64,000 nucleotides of DNA from Hyperoplus lanceolatus. Its lineage: Eukaryota; Chordata; Actinopteri; Uranoscopiformes; Ammodytidae. Both the position numbers and the translations under genes were made by a program. The notes beneath the pieces were generated by a model that was not told where the DNA came from, searched no databases, and saw only the letters and a program-made list of their open reading frames with translations. The stretch is taken from positions 22,086,501 through 22,150,500 of the forward strand of contig CM049403.1 of assembly GCA_026929865.2 (NCBI GenBank), given 5' to 3'. Positions 39,743 through 51,986 of the stretch are shown one piece after another (position 1 is the stretch's first letter; the number at the start of each line of letters is the position of its first letter).

Positions 39743-41348
39743 CACACCACAAGTCAATTCTCAACCTGTGGGACACACTAACGGGAAAGGTTAACTATTG
39801 TGTATGATTTCCCTGCAGCCCTGAAAAATGGATTGGAATATATCTCTTTTGAACCTTCCAAATCAAAAGAAAAGTGAAAAACTGTACTGTTGTCCTCATT
39901 CAAGACCATTTGAAACACTGGTGCTAAGCTGATGTTAAAGCTGCATTTGAACATTTGATGAATTATCCATTTGTCAGAAGTTATTCTAACACCAGCATTT
40001 TCCTGACTTTTTTATTACCTTCTACAATAAGTTGCGGTCCTGAAAGATGATATTATTCAATACTGAATTTCAATTGGGTAAAGGTTTGTAAGATGCTTTC
40101 ACTACACGTTGTTTATAGATAGGTGTACAGAAGGAAAGAGACAAGTTGAAAAGGTTCAGAGGGAAAGCAGCAGGGTGTGCACAGAGGATACATTTTGAAA
40201 TCTATAACTTGTATACATAATGTATGTTCTGTTGCTCTGCAGATACATTGCCATGTATGTCCTCAAAAGTATACTTCATATTAAAAAGGTGCTTGGGTAC
40301 ATATTATATTTGTATGTCCATAAACTATGTGTGTGCACGTCATGCACAGTAAGAGTCTGCCCAGCTCCACAGCACTCGTTTCAGATTTCAGAGGAAGCCG
40401 TCTGCAGGATTCCTCCAGCACGCTGCAGAACTGCTATTGCGCCCTTCAACAAATCAACATGATATATCACTGCTACAAGTGTTTCTTCAATGTGATCCTC
40501 TCTTTGCTTCCCAAACTGAGAACAGTGCTGGTTTCAGCAACTGCAACTCCAACACCAAACTGAGATATCGACTTTTTGGCAGCCACACTTTTGGTGTCAT
40601 TAAGGTGAACATTATTTTGGCTACTGGAATCGAATTGCATTCTTGTTACCTATTTTCTACTTGAGCGCCGTCTGTGGAAGAGAGAACGAGGGACGGGGGA
40701 GGGCAGGGGACATGGAGAGAGAGAAACAGGGAGAGAGCACACCCGCCGAGGAATGCAAAAGGGAAAATAAAGCTGAGGAGAAGAAAAACAAAGAGTGGAG
40801 TGGGAGAGAGAGAGAGAGAGGGAGAAAGAAAATCAATACCTTGCCTTGAAGAGAGGCCTACACCAAAGGTGCAATTATGCTAAATGTGTTTTGTTTACGC
40901 CGCAGCAGGCCATGGAAATTTCCCAACGAGGGGGGCAGGAGCCAAATTAAAACATTATGACTGCAGGGTATATACAAACTCTAAGCAAATGTATCCAGGA
41001 TTCACCATCTTGTGACACAGTTTCTGGCAAGACAACATCAAAAGCATCAAAGGCCTCTTCTTCATTAAACCTGTTTTTCTCTCTGTGACCCTTTAAGATG
41101 TTATTGGTCCAAAAAAATAAATATTGATTTCTCCCTGGCAATGGCTCCCTCAATTAGCATGGCCCATTCCTTGCTCTTCTGCCTTAAAAACATACTAGCA
41201 TGTGAGGTATTACTGTGCAAGTAATGCATAATATTAGCACAATTCTATTCCAATTCCAATATTTAACTGGGATAATGTGCTATCCTACTTGCCAGTTTGA
41301 ATGATAATAGAATAGACAGCTTTGTTTGAGATACAGTAAAGTCAGTTA

Positions 41349-41841
41349 GGGCGCACTCACACTAGGCCCTCTGTTCCGTGCCCAAGCTCATTTGCATACT
41401 AAAGTCTAACGTTTGGCTAGTGTGAGCATGCCATCCACCATGGAACACTTCCTTGACCAAAGAACGGCAGAGATGCTAATTAGATGACATGCGCACACTC
41501 ACGGATACGCAACGTGAGCTGGATGACGTCCTTAGAAGCAGCGCTGCAGCGGCAGGAGCAGTTGAGACGGTTTAGAAGTTGTATGCGAGGCCAAAAAAAG
41601 TGAGAGATGCATCAGTATTGTTCTCTGTGTTGTTGTTCTCCATTGTTGTTCTACTAACTCTGGCAGCGAGGACGCTTGGTGATAACGTATGTATCGTATT
41701 ACGACGTGATGCCGTATGTATGAAGGAGCAATCGTGCCCAGTCCACAGCCTTTGGGAGCAGCAGGCCAGTGGGGGAGTGAGGAGGGCGGGGAATCTTCCT
41801 GCAGCACGGAACAGGCAAACTTGCCTAGTGTGAGTGCGCCC
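41349..41841. mobile_element. PIF/Harbinger-type MITE (493 bp)
   Basis: GGGCGCACTCACACTAGGC at 41349-41367 is exactly inverted at 41823-41841 (19-bp terminal repeat). It is flanked by the 3-bp direct repeat TTA (41346-41348 and 41842-41844), as PIF/Harbinger elements leave. It is non-coding inside and CpG-richer than its surroundings. Confidence 0.88.
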
Positions 41842-41844
41842 TTA

Positions 41845-43583
41845 GTTTATGATAGTTGGTTTTCTTGCGAAGAGCAAGAAAATGGGGCCCTACCACCACT
41901 ACGACTCACATTCCTTCGAGCAGGAGAATCAACCCCAAGCTACTCAGTAGAGTGCTCAGGGCTACATCATGCAGGCCTTTTGCGGGCTCAGTCCAGACTT
42001 ACTCCTTTTTTTGTTGACTCCATTCTGATATCATTGTTCTTTGGTGTTACAGAAATTGCATTTTATTTTGTACAAAAAAAGGATCTGTGTATCTAAAAGC
42101 CAGCTCCCAGGAGGCAATGTGTGGATCTGGATAAATGTGAAGTCAGACTGCGCTTGAAAACACTGCGTATCCTCTGCAAATCTCCCCATATAAATAAAAT
42201 AAATAGAGACAGGAGTATTTTAGAATGCAGGAATACCACAGACCATGGGGACTGTGTACAACAATAGCTGTCAAGCTATACTGTGAAGCAACTGCAGGCA
42301 CAGAGTACTTTATATTGTTTGGGATATGAATGTGAAGTTTAGACAAACCGAATAGAAAAAAAAACCTTCCTACATCTTGCCTCAGTCTGGACACTGCAAT
42401 TATCCAGTGTAGACACTGGCCTACAGACCACAAAAAACCATTGTGCTTTAAGACCTTGTACATCTGAAGACCATGTGACAGTGCTGGGAGCCTCTACGAG
42501 ACAGCTGGGGTACCAAAGCCAAATGACAACTTGGCCACATTAAGGGTTGAAGTGGCAAAGGGGACAATTCTCCTTGGACGCCATACTACAATGCTGCAGA
42601 GCGCCACAAGCCTTATGAGAAGTAATAAGTTAAAAGAGGTGAGGGTGTGAATATACTGTAGTTAGGTTAGCTTCAGAAAATGCCGCCACACCATAGCTCA
42701 ACAACATTCCTGTCACAATCACCCACACATTTATAAACAGCTGTTGGCACTTGACGTCTTCAAAGGGGTTCCATCTACTTTTCTTAGCCATCATCAACAG
42801 CAATGGCAAGATGCTAATGAAATCAGAAGTCTTCTCTAAGGTATTTACTTGTCCAACAGAGTAGAGTCCCGGTTTGTCAAAACTGCGGCCTCCCGTGAAA
42901 TCTGAGCTGACGTGTGAACGACAAGATGACAGCTTCAGGTGACGAGTGCAAGTGTCCTGTTACGGATGGTGAATGCTAGGAGTGATACACCAGTGCGGAT
43001 CTGCAAACTACACTACCCAACATCCTTCACTTGAAGGTACCCACCACAGGCCAATTTGAGGTAGGAGAGGCAGGGTGAGAAGGTGCATAGTGCCAGAAAA
43101 TCTTGTCAGATGAAAACTGCGCTGACATTTTGGTAGCAGAAATGAAGCAACCAAATTCAACATCAAGAGGTGTCATCTGATTTCTTGTGAAGTTATGCTG
43201 CTAAAAGATGAAAGCAGTGGGGAGGATATTTCACCTGGTGTCAACAACACTACAACACGGCATGACATCACTCACGAAAATGATAAAAAACATGTCCTGA
43301 CAAGACAAATGATGCGACGCCACATCGCCATATTTACTTGAGAGAAGGGTTCAAACAGGCCTGTAATAGTCTGAAGGCAACCCCTGAATCATATAGACAG
43401 GAAGAAATCAAACCTTGCCTCAACTGCATATAACACTGTAGATCACCTGTCAACTTTGTCAGCTGATACCATTTCCGTCTGTGGCCTTTAGCCCATTTTC
43501 CAGCACTACAGAGGTCATTCAAGGGGTGCAACTGTGAAGGAGGCACAGTAAGCAAGGGGGTTGCTGAGGTAAAAATGGCTGGA
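41845..43583. other. Non-coding DNA, nothing recognised
   Basis: No mobile-element termini, tandem repeats or supported exons seen. Confidence 0.4.
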
Positions 43584-44045
43584 CAGGGCTGTACGCTTAT
43601 TTTTTTAGGTGGTAGCACTGGTGCTAGCAAGCAAAAATAATCAGTAGCACAAAAATAAATTCAGTAGCACACAAAGTATGATAGAAAACTTGCATAACCT
43701 TAACCCATGCATTTCGCTCTAATGACATGTTAGCCTGTCATCTTGATTTATTTTGAAATTCTCAATTAATATCATATCCTAGTGTGTGCAGAAATAATTG
43801 TAGAAAAATGAATAGGGTGCACTGATTGTAATTTAGACAAAAAAATCTAACCTGCCAATTGTAATTTTTTGCTGATTCAGAATAATTTCTCCCCATGAAA
43901 TTAATATCTATATATTTTTTGTACATTTTTGGTAAATGTCTTTCTGTTAATTAAAACCAAACTTTAAAACATTAAACATAGCCTATTAAATAAATAAGTA
44001 TACATATTGGTACAATTTAGGATAAATTAAATAGGTTGTTGTGAA

Positions 44046-46892
44046 CAAGGGCGTAGGAACCGGGGGGGACGGAGGGGACGTGTCCCCTCCAATATTGGAG
44101 ACAGGCGCATTTGTCCCCCCCAAAAATGATACCGCGAGGAGAAAAATATTTGATTTTGAAAATGCTTTTATTTTGAAAGCGCAACACAGCTTCTTGTCAC
44201 CGGCCTCCTAAATGTGTTTGTTTTGCCCCGAACCAAGCTTTTAAGGTAGCGCGCAGGGTTGGGAGTTTCAGGCGGGAGTGCCCATTAGAAGGCTGCGTTG
44301 AGGGCACACAACAGACTGTTTGGGAAGTCTTTCCTTTGCAAAGGCAGTTAGAACGCTACTCGGTTACTTTTTTCACACGTTAACCTGTTCTTTCTGTTAG
44401 TAAATGCTCTGCGCAAAAGCTCATTCACTTCCTACTTCATCCAAACCGACTTAAACAGCTCTCTGTGTATCGTATCGCTAATTTAAGCCTGTAAACAAAC
44501 CTAGTGCTGAGTCCGCCTCTCTCATGCTGCTCTGCTGGCACATCAGAGGTTCACTGCTTCTGAACGTTACCCAGCATGCCTCTCTAAAAGCCTTCTGTTC
44601 TATGGGCTCGGGCTGCCTACTGTAAATATGGGTTTTCAGGTCGATGCAAGGTGCGATTTTTAAAAAAAGAAAAGAAAAAGGGTGACGTTTTTATTCATGA
44701 AACATTTGGAAACTAAACTTGCAAGAATTAAATCTCCCACACAGTAACATTCAAAGTATGATTCAGTGTTTCCCCCACGTTCACACAGCAGCGCCCACCG
44801 CTGCTATATTTTCTCCGCCGCTATTAAAATCCTCCTCCTCCTCATTATTATTCTACTTTTTTCTTTCTTTTTTTTGGTACGTAGCTCTTTTAGAAACGGG
44901 GCAATGCCTAACATAAACGCTGACCATGCGTCGGAGGTGAATGTAACTTACTCGGCGGAAAACAGAAACTAACGGAGGGGAGCGGCTCACTGTAGAGTCC
45001 CTTTAGTCGCGCTGTCAGTTTTCCGTCAGGGCTCTGTGTATCCGGGCTCGAGACATACAAACAGATCGCGGAACATTCACTAACGAAACAGTTAGTGGCT
45101 GAGCGAAGAATGTGGACTACTGTAGGCTACTGGTGCAAATTCCACAACTCATTACTTGTGTTACAGTTTAGTACAATATGTATTCATTTATAGTTGGCTG
45201 CTCCACCAGTCCAGGCAGGACAGGATAGTTAAGTTTCAGTTTCGTTTTTCATCTCCGTGTCGGACAGCTGTTCGCTCAGCTGATGGGCTCGAGCCTCACG
45301 GAGCAGACAGCGGAGTCAGTCTAAAGTCAGCGATGATCACTCTCACAAATCAAAAAGCTAAATTATAAAATAAAGCAATCTCTTCCTCCCTCTGTCCACT
45401 GCACACTCAGTCACTATCTCTTCCTCCCTCTGTCTGTCTGTATAGGGCCTATATTTCTCTCTCCACTGCACACTTAGTCACTACCACTAGTTTTAAGGAA
45501 GCAGAAGGAGGATTATACCCTCATTTTGCACTTTTAAATATTAGAAGATTGCAGGCAAGTAAAATACCAGCAGCCACTACATTCTCAATGATAGAGACAA
45601 ATAATTACCTTTTTTTCTTACAGTTTAAATCAAATATTTGAACAATACAGGAGAATAAATATTTGAAAGCAATACAGAATGCATGATATTACTGCATTGT
45701 ATTGTATTCTATTTTTGTCACCAGGAACCTACATGTTGTCAATTAGCCTACTTTACATATATTTGGTGCATACAAATTCACCAGAATGCAGGAAATTGTT
45801 GAATGCTCAAAAATGTATGGGGGGACACCCCCAGACCCCCACATTAAAATGTGTCCCAAACCAAGGTTTAATCACAACCTACACCCTTGAAATTCATGAA
45901 TAGTTTTGTTTTATTTGTATCTACAGGCCTTTGTATAAGGATACGTTGTAATTTTTATCACATTATTTTAAATTAAAGTCTTAGGTCCTGCTTATCAATT
46001 GCTCATAATAACCAGTAGGCCTACTTCTGTGTTGGACATTACTGAACCTCTTCCCATTTATAGCACACAATGTCCCTGTCTAGTTCCATGTCCCCAAAAA
46101 TCAAATAAAAGGAACCCCCCCCTCTGTTTGAGTCGTCTCTAGAGGGGTGGGTGTTTGTCACCTTTTTCACCTCTTATGAGTTTGCAGGTCTGGTTTAAGC
46201 ATTAAGCAAGAACTGTAAATAAATTGTGCAAATCATTTTCTGCATTTTGTGTAATATTCATTTCTATACAAAAATGTCAAAATCTGTAAGTAAAGACAAA
46301 AAAGGCAAAGTTGCAACACCAATAATCCCATCTATCTGAATAGTAATTAGTGCATATTCTCCTCTCAAAGTGCACTAGATCAATGCATTAAAATGTAAAG
46401 GGACCCAGGACGTTCAGGACCACGCCACCGCTGCTGAAAAAATCCTGCGGGAAACACTGTGATTGCATATCATATATACTGATTGTTGTTTGTTTTTTTA
46501 CATTGGATTTTTTTTGTTATTTTACTACTTTTGTCTGGAAAATTCCTTAATATCAGTGTTTCTGCATAAGTGGATTTTCAATTCATAGATATGGTGATAT
46601 TTCATCAAGTTCTGAGGTGTCTTTGTGAAGGGATTCAACAGGTGTTATGCAAATTATTCTGTATATTTGATCTATTTATTATTTTCAAAGCAAATTTGAA
46701 AATGTCATATTTTGCTTTCCATGGAAGGTGGCAGATGGTTGTTATACTGATGTGCAAAGCTTCTGGTAGTAGTGCCTCATGGTAACCAAAAGCAGGCGCA
46801 GAGATCTTGCAAGGGCAAAAAATTTCTGCTCGCGCGCTCAGCGCGCGCTCGCTTGTGTCCCCCCCAATGTTAAACTCGTTCCTACGCCCCTG
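44046..46892. mobile_element. hAT transposon, second level of the nest
   Basis: It starts CAAGGGCGTAGGAACC and ends GTTCCTACGCCCCTG, a 15-bp inverted terminus with one mismatch. It is flanked by the perfect 8-bp duplication GTTGTGAA (44038-44045 and 46893-46900). Runs of C/G (GTCCCCCCC-type) lie just inside both ends. No transposase frame, so it is non-autonomous. Confidence 0.88.
44764..46459. mobile_element. hAT-like element with CAGTGTTTCCC ends, innermost of the nest
   Basis: CAGTGTTTCCC at 44764-44774 is inverted as GGGAAACACTG at 46449-46459, a terminus known from a common vertebrate hAT group. A CCACCGCTGCT motif lies near both ends. The flanks share TGATT but no clean 8-bp duplication. 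No transposase frame was found in 1.7 kb. Confidence 0.65.
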
Positions 46893-47477
46893 GTTGTGAA
46901 TGTGTTGGAAGTTGTTCTTCAGTGGCTTATTTCAAACTTTGTTTTTAGACTACTGTTGACTTTTCTCTGCAGCTGAATGAGTTGCCTTTCTAGCTAGTGC
47001 ACTGCAGGGCTGTGAAGCGCTAACTTCCTGTTCTTACCGCCTTCAAAATAAAAGTCAACTCACCTTTGGCTATTGACAGGCTTTTAATGTGAAGGCGCAA
47101 AGGAAATGTTCTGTTTGCACACGCGCTAACTTAACTGCGGTAATCTCCTTCCGGTTATTACCGTTGGTGAAGTTTATTAGATTCTGGAATCGCCGCACAA
47201 GTAGGCCTACAGGTCCGGAGCACACATCTTTCACCAGCCAAAGTGGAGGGTGGACTCAATAACTTACTTGCCTTAGACCGCATTTGGAGAGTGTTAATGT
47301 CGACTACTGTTGACTTTAGTGTTGCGCAGTGTTGTGCATCTCTCCTCTGTGTCTCAAAGAGACAGCATCTGCTCATTAGCAAGCTGTCGTACTAGTGCTA
47401 GTGGACTTGTATTCATCATCGCACGTCATCAATTTCAGTAGCAAATGCGATCAAAACTGTCGCACTGTACAGCCCTG

Positions 47478-50400
47478 CTGGATGTAATACATTAGGCCTA
47501 AAATAATAACTTTGTCATTGAATACAGTATAAAAGGGAGGATTACAGCTGTATAGCTTTTCACTCACATTGTCTTATCCCTCTATGGTGAGGGAGGGGAT
47601 GGGATAACAAGTCTTGAGTCTTGAGTCTTGAAAGTGGGGGGATAGCTTCTCTTCTGGGGTATTCGGCCATGTCCTTCCAATGCCCTTCCATGAATCACTG
47701 AAATGCTCATTTGAGAGTGGTACACAAATACCCACTGGCAAAGTTGAGCATCATTAAAAAATCAGATGAGACATATCAAACGATGAGGTCCAAATACCAG
47801 GTCCGTCAAACTAGCAGTAGTTCCTTTTATGTTGCTGCTCACTATTACTGTAAAATGGTTCCTTGTCAGTTTCTAATTTTTTCTTTCTCTGGTGCTTCCT
47901 TCCCTTTTGTTTACATGCACTCTCTTCCTCCATCTCCAGTCTTCTCTTTGACAGTCTCAGTAAAATATTAATTTTACTCTTAGATTGGAAGGTTTCACTG
48001 TTTATTTATTTAGGGTGGCTTTTTAGTTGTAGGCTATGTTTGAGGAGCACATTTGGGAGTTTAATTTATGCAATGTTGAAAGAATGTTCATTTTGGGGCA
48101 TCCCTACAGTGAATAATCGTCTTTAATAATCGTGATTACAATATCAATCAAAATAATCGTGATTATCATTTTTGCCATAATCGAGCAGCCCTAGTGTGGG
48201 GCTGTGCACCAGGGTGATTGGCTGTGGGGGAATCAGATGCAAGACTGTGAAGGAAGCTAATGGATAGCTTTCCCCAAACTGGCTCTCCGTTCTCTGACCC
48301 ATACAGCTGAACAAGACACAATTCCCCATTGTTGACCACTCATGTCTGGAAAGGGATATAACCCTAGTATACAGCCAAACACATAGACAAACATACAAGG
48401 TTGCAGCTGTACAAGGTACACACAATTGCACATGCACATGTGGTTGCAGTTACACATTATGAGACGATCACACACACTCATTCAGACACAAACAGACGGT
48501 TGAGTATGCAAAATATGTGTTCCCATGCACACACACACCGAATGCTATGGTAGTAAGTGGAGACGGCACCCTCATCTGTTGACAAGCTTGTGTGCCAGCA
48601 TGGGCTTCAGCTATTCAAGTGGAAAATATCAAGTAGAGATTCCAATTAAAATCATGCCAGAAAAAAATAAAGGTGCTGGAAAAGGCTAATAACCACTAAA
48701 ACCTCTCTATATAAACTTGACCAAAGCTCATTTCCCATGGTATGCAAAACATTTCTCACCGTGCATACATTTAATATCACTGACATTGAAGTCATTAGCA
48801 CGCGGGAAGTTGGGTTGTAATTGGTGTATTTGGTTTTCACAGAGTAGGAATGTGAATTGGAGTCAGATATAGTGGTTTTGCTAACTTTTCTAAGCAAGGG
48901 TGGGCTGCCGACTTCAACGGAGTAGAGAGTCTTAGTCAACAACCACATTCAAATCCGTGCCTTTACCCATGCACCGCAGGGGTCATCTAGCCATGACTCC
49001 ACACGCTGCTGACGCTCTCTGTATTCTCGCTCATGAACAAAAGCAAAGCCTCAGACCACCATCGAGCATCATCTGCAGGGCTCTTTATGTGGATATGCAC
49101 ACAATCCCAAATGCAGCTGTGTAGGCCCCACAAGCTGTCAGAGGCACAAAAACACACTCACACACATACAAAGGGACGGAGTCATCTAAGGTTACAGATA
49201 CTCTCTGGCAAACTCATCAGAGTTTTTCTGTGCTATAAATTCTCCACAAAGCAGAGGAGGAGGGGAATCAGTACATTTTGTGTGAAATTCCCGCTTTGAA
49301 GTGAGTGACGCACTTGAAGTGAAGGACAATAGCTGACTTCAAAGAAGGGCCCTGGGTGCTCAAGGTTCCTCCTGGCTTTGTTTTTTAACATGTTATGTTC
49401 AACTCAAATCTGCCTGATATGCTTAGGGTTGGCTAGGAGATGTTGTTTAGCAAGAATTATACACTTTCATCCAAATAGGTTAAAGTGACCGCTTATTGCA
49501 GACAGAAGGATCATCTTCCTTCCTCTCTCCTCAGCACATACTTCCTTCCCTACCATCCCACTGTAATACATAATAACTGTAGGGGCAAGACATGTAAAAT
49601 ATGTTACATTTTTAAATTGATTCTTGCCGTTCATATTTGCTTGTAGGGCCTGGGCAATGTGGCCCATACATAGTATTGCAATTAGTATTGGTACATTAAA
49701 TAATTCAAAGTCACACCCACCCCCCTACTTGCTTGTCTTGTCATCTAGGAATAATAAAAATATTCAGAAAATGTCAATGTACCTCTCCTAGGATAAGCAT
49801 ATCAGCTTATTGCATTCCAATTACAAATTTTGACTACACCAACATGTGAGCTATTTTTAAAAAACAAATGCCATATTAACCAACCAGATTTACCAAGTTC
49901 AAAAGCCTATGTTTGGAGCCAAGGCTGCAGGAAGCCCAGAGAAAAATAAAACATAACAAATTGCGTATGAATGAACAGCCCCAGCGCATGTCTCATCGCC
50001 TCAGTTCCCTTTTAATATTCAGATCTCATATCACACAAACAGATGCAAAGGCCACCATCCATCATGTACAAAGCCGCCTTATTTCTTTCTTTGAGTGTCT
50101 GCTCACACAGAAGCCAGGCTGCCCTTCGTAATGCATGCCTTTCCCATTCAATTCTCCCAAAGGCGTCAGCCAAACAAGACCCCTCTGTGATTTACAATGG
50201 TGGAGCCCACTTCATTATTAACTGGCTAGGCTCACAGCCTGGGGGCCAGACCATTGCCTCCACATGGGGGTAGATGCCACAGGCAGCAGTTGGTCTCCCA
50301 GTGTTGTAAAACAACACGCTGTAAAATTGATGGGTAAGGTATAGGTGCAGGCTCCAGGCCACCTCGAGTCCTTGGTATTTCGAAAAACATTGCTTAATGT

Positions 50401-51933
50401 TAGCTTTGTGGTTGACCAATGCCTCAATCATTGGATAAAAACTGATCATTTATTGATGTTATTTGTGATAACTAAAGAGTTAATTTAGTGGACACATAGC
50501 CAAATAGTTTGAACTAGCATAAATACATCAATTGTTATCTGACACAGTCTACTCAGTATACAGCAGTAGAAAAAAAAACCCTCAACTCACAATGTTGGTA
50601 CCATGTTGCACCTCTGATACCCCTTTCCACCGACCCAAACTGGTTGTAGTTCTAGGCTGGTGCTAGTGCCTGTCACACAGGTCAAGACTACACTTAACTA
50701 CACAGTCCCTCATACTCTTACGCTGCAATCAACTGTACAGTGCTTGACAAGCAAGGTACTGTAATCAATAAAAGCTCAGTTAGATGGGCAGATTCATGCT
50801 CTCATTGGCTGGAAGAGTGGTTTTAGCTTGGCGAGTTGGTCATATCTCCTCTGGCATCAATTCCTCTCCAAGCCCTGGCACAGCCCTCACCCGCGGCAGT
50901 TGGCGAGTGGGGAGACGGCCATTTTAGTGATTGTAGAATTTGGAGCACCCCTGTGTGTGTAAAAGACAGTTTGGCTGCAGTTTAAAAAGCCACGAAACCC
51001 CAATCTGCTCCTTCCTATTTTTGCCCTTATGGTATACCCCTGGAGGGCACAGGTTCAAATTCATTAGCAGTCCTTTATCTCCATGAAAATGTGAGACCCT
51101 CAGCTTTCCATCTACCTCCTGTTTCTAAGTCCCGGTCTTCATCTCCCTTCTGCCTGCTTCTCACTCTCAGCCTCACTCTCTCACCATCCATTCTGCTTTC
51201 ATTGTTTCCGTCTCTCCCTAGTTTTCCACAACAGTGACCCAAGGGCAAGTATGGTGGGGGCTTTGAACAGCAACCCCCATTTCAGACCTGCTTTTGTCTT
51301 TCCTTCTGTCCCCATGTTTTAAGCCCTATCAGATTGGGGGCTTTAAGGTGACAAATGTCTTGGGTTATCTCCAGATACTCCACACCCAATCATTTGGCTA
51401 AAAGCCAGTATCACAGCACTGTACAGGGAGCATCTCTGCCTGCTTCAAGTCTTCAGTCGGCATTCACATTCTAAAATTTTGTTTAAAAAAACTTATAATG
51501 AGCATGCAAATACTGCAGATGGTGCCTTTTGCTGAAGGACACACATTCAAATTTGATCTTATAACTTTATCACCAGATACCATTTTCTTTCTCAGAGACT
51601 GTAACTTATGGTAATGAGTTCAGATTTAATCATATAGTGAATTTTGCAACCGAGTATGGTTTTGTCATGTAATATATTCTTTGTGCATCTTCACACTGTC
51701 TCGGATTTATTCTAACTATATATAAAGTTACTGAAGTGCATTTCTTTTCTAGTTCCCACTTGGTGGTATCACGCTGCAAGCTCCCCGCTTCCCTCTGTGT
51801 CAACACTATCTCCCTGAATCAGCAGCAGACAGACTGATAACAGTCTTATTTATCTCCCCTTTAAAAATCCATCTACTTTACAACTACTCTGCTTGGCCTA
51901 TTACCTCGTTCACCAGATAAACAGGTGACTGCC
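47478..51933. other. Non-coding DNA with old repeat fragments
   Basis: A TCTTGAG triplet repeat lies near 47610-47632. A hAT-like fragment is at 48105-48191. A stretch near 50615-50690 resembles a fish transposon end (CCCTTTCCACCGACC, then CTAGGCTGGTGCTAGTGCC) without a visible partner. No exon supported. Confidence 0.4.
48105..48191. mobile_element. hAT-like repeat end fragment
   Basis: Ends in ATAATCGAGCAGCCCTAG and contains repeated AATAATCGTGATTA motifs. It is related to the fragment at 37010-37135. Only one end was found. Confidence 0.5.
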
Positions 51934-51986
51934 TACATTTTAAACCCTTCACATGAGTCTCACTCATGTGAAGGGTTTAAAATGTA
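51934..51986. repeat. Perfect 24-bp inverted repeat with a 5-base loop
   Basis: Arm 51934-51957 (starting TACATTTTAAACCCTTCAC) is the exact reverse complement of 51963-51986, with loop TCTCA. Confidence 0.97.

Larger units (their letters stand above)
43584..47477. mobile_element. Outer hAT-like element of a three-level nest
   Basis: CAGGGCTGTAC at 43584-43594 is inverted as GTACAGCCCTG at 47467-47477. Subterminal motifs of the GTGCTAGCAAGC type recur near both ends. Flanks share CTGGA (TGGCTGGA left, CTGGATGT right) but not as a clean 8-bp duplication. Excluding the insertions it is about 1.0 kb, non-coding. The hAT assignment rests on the CAGGG-type terminus. Confidence 0.65.
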
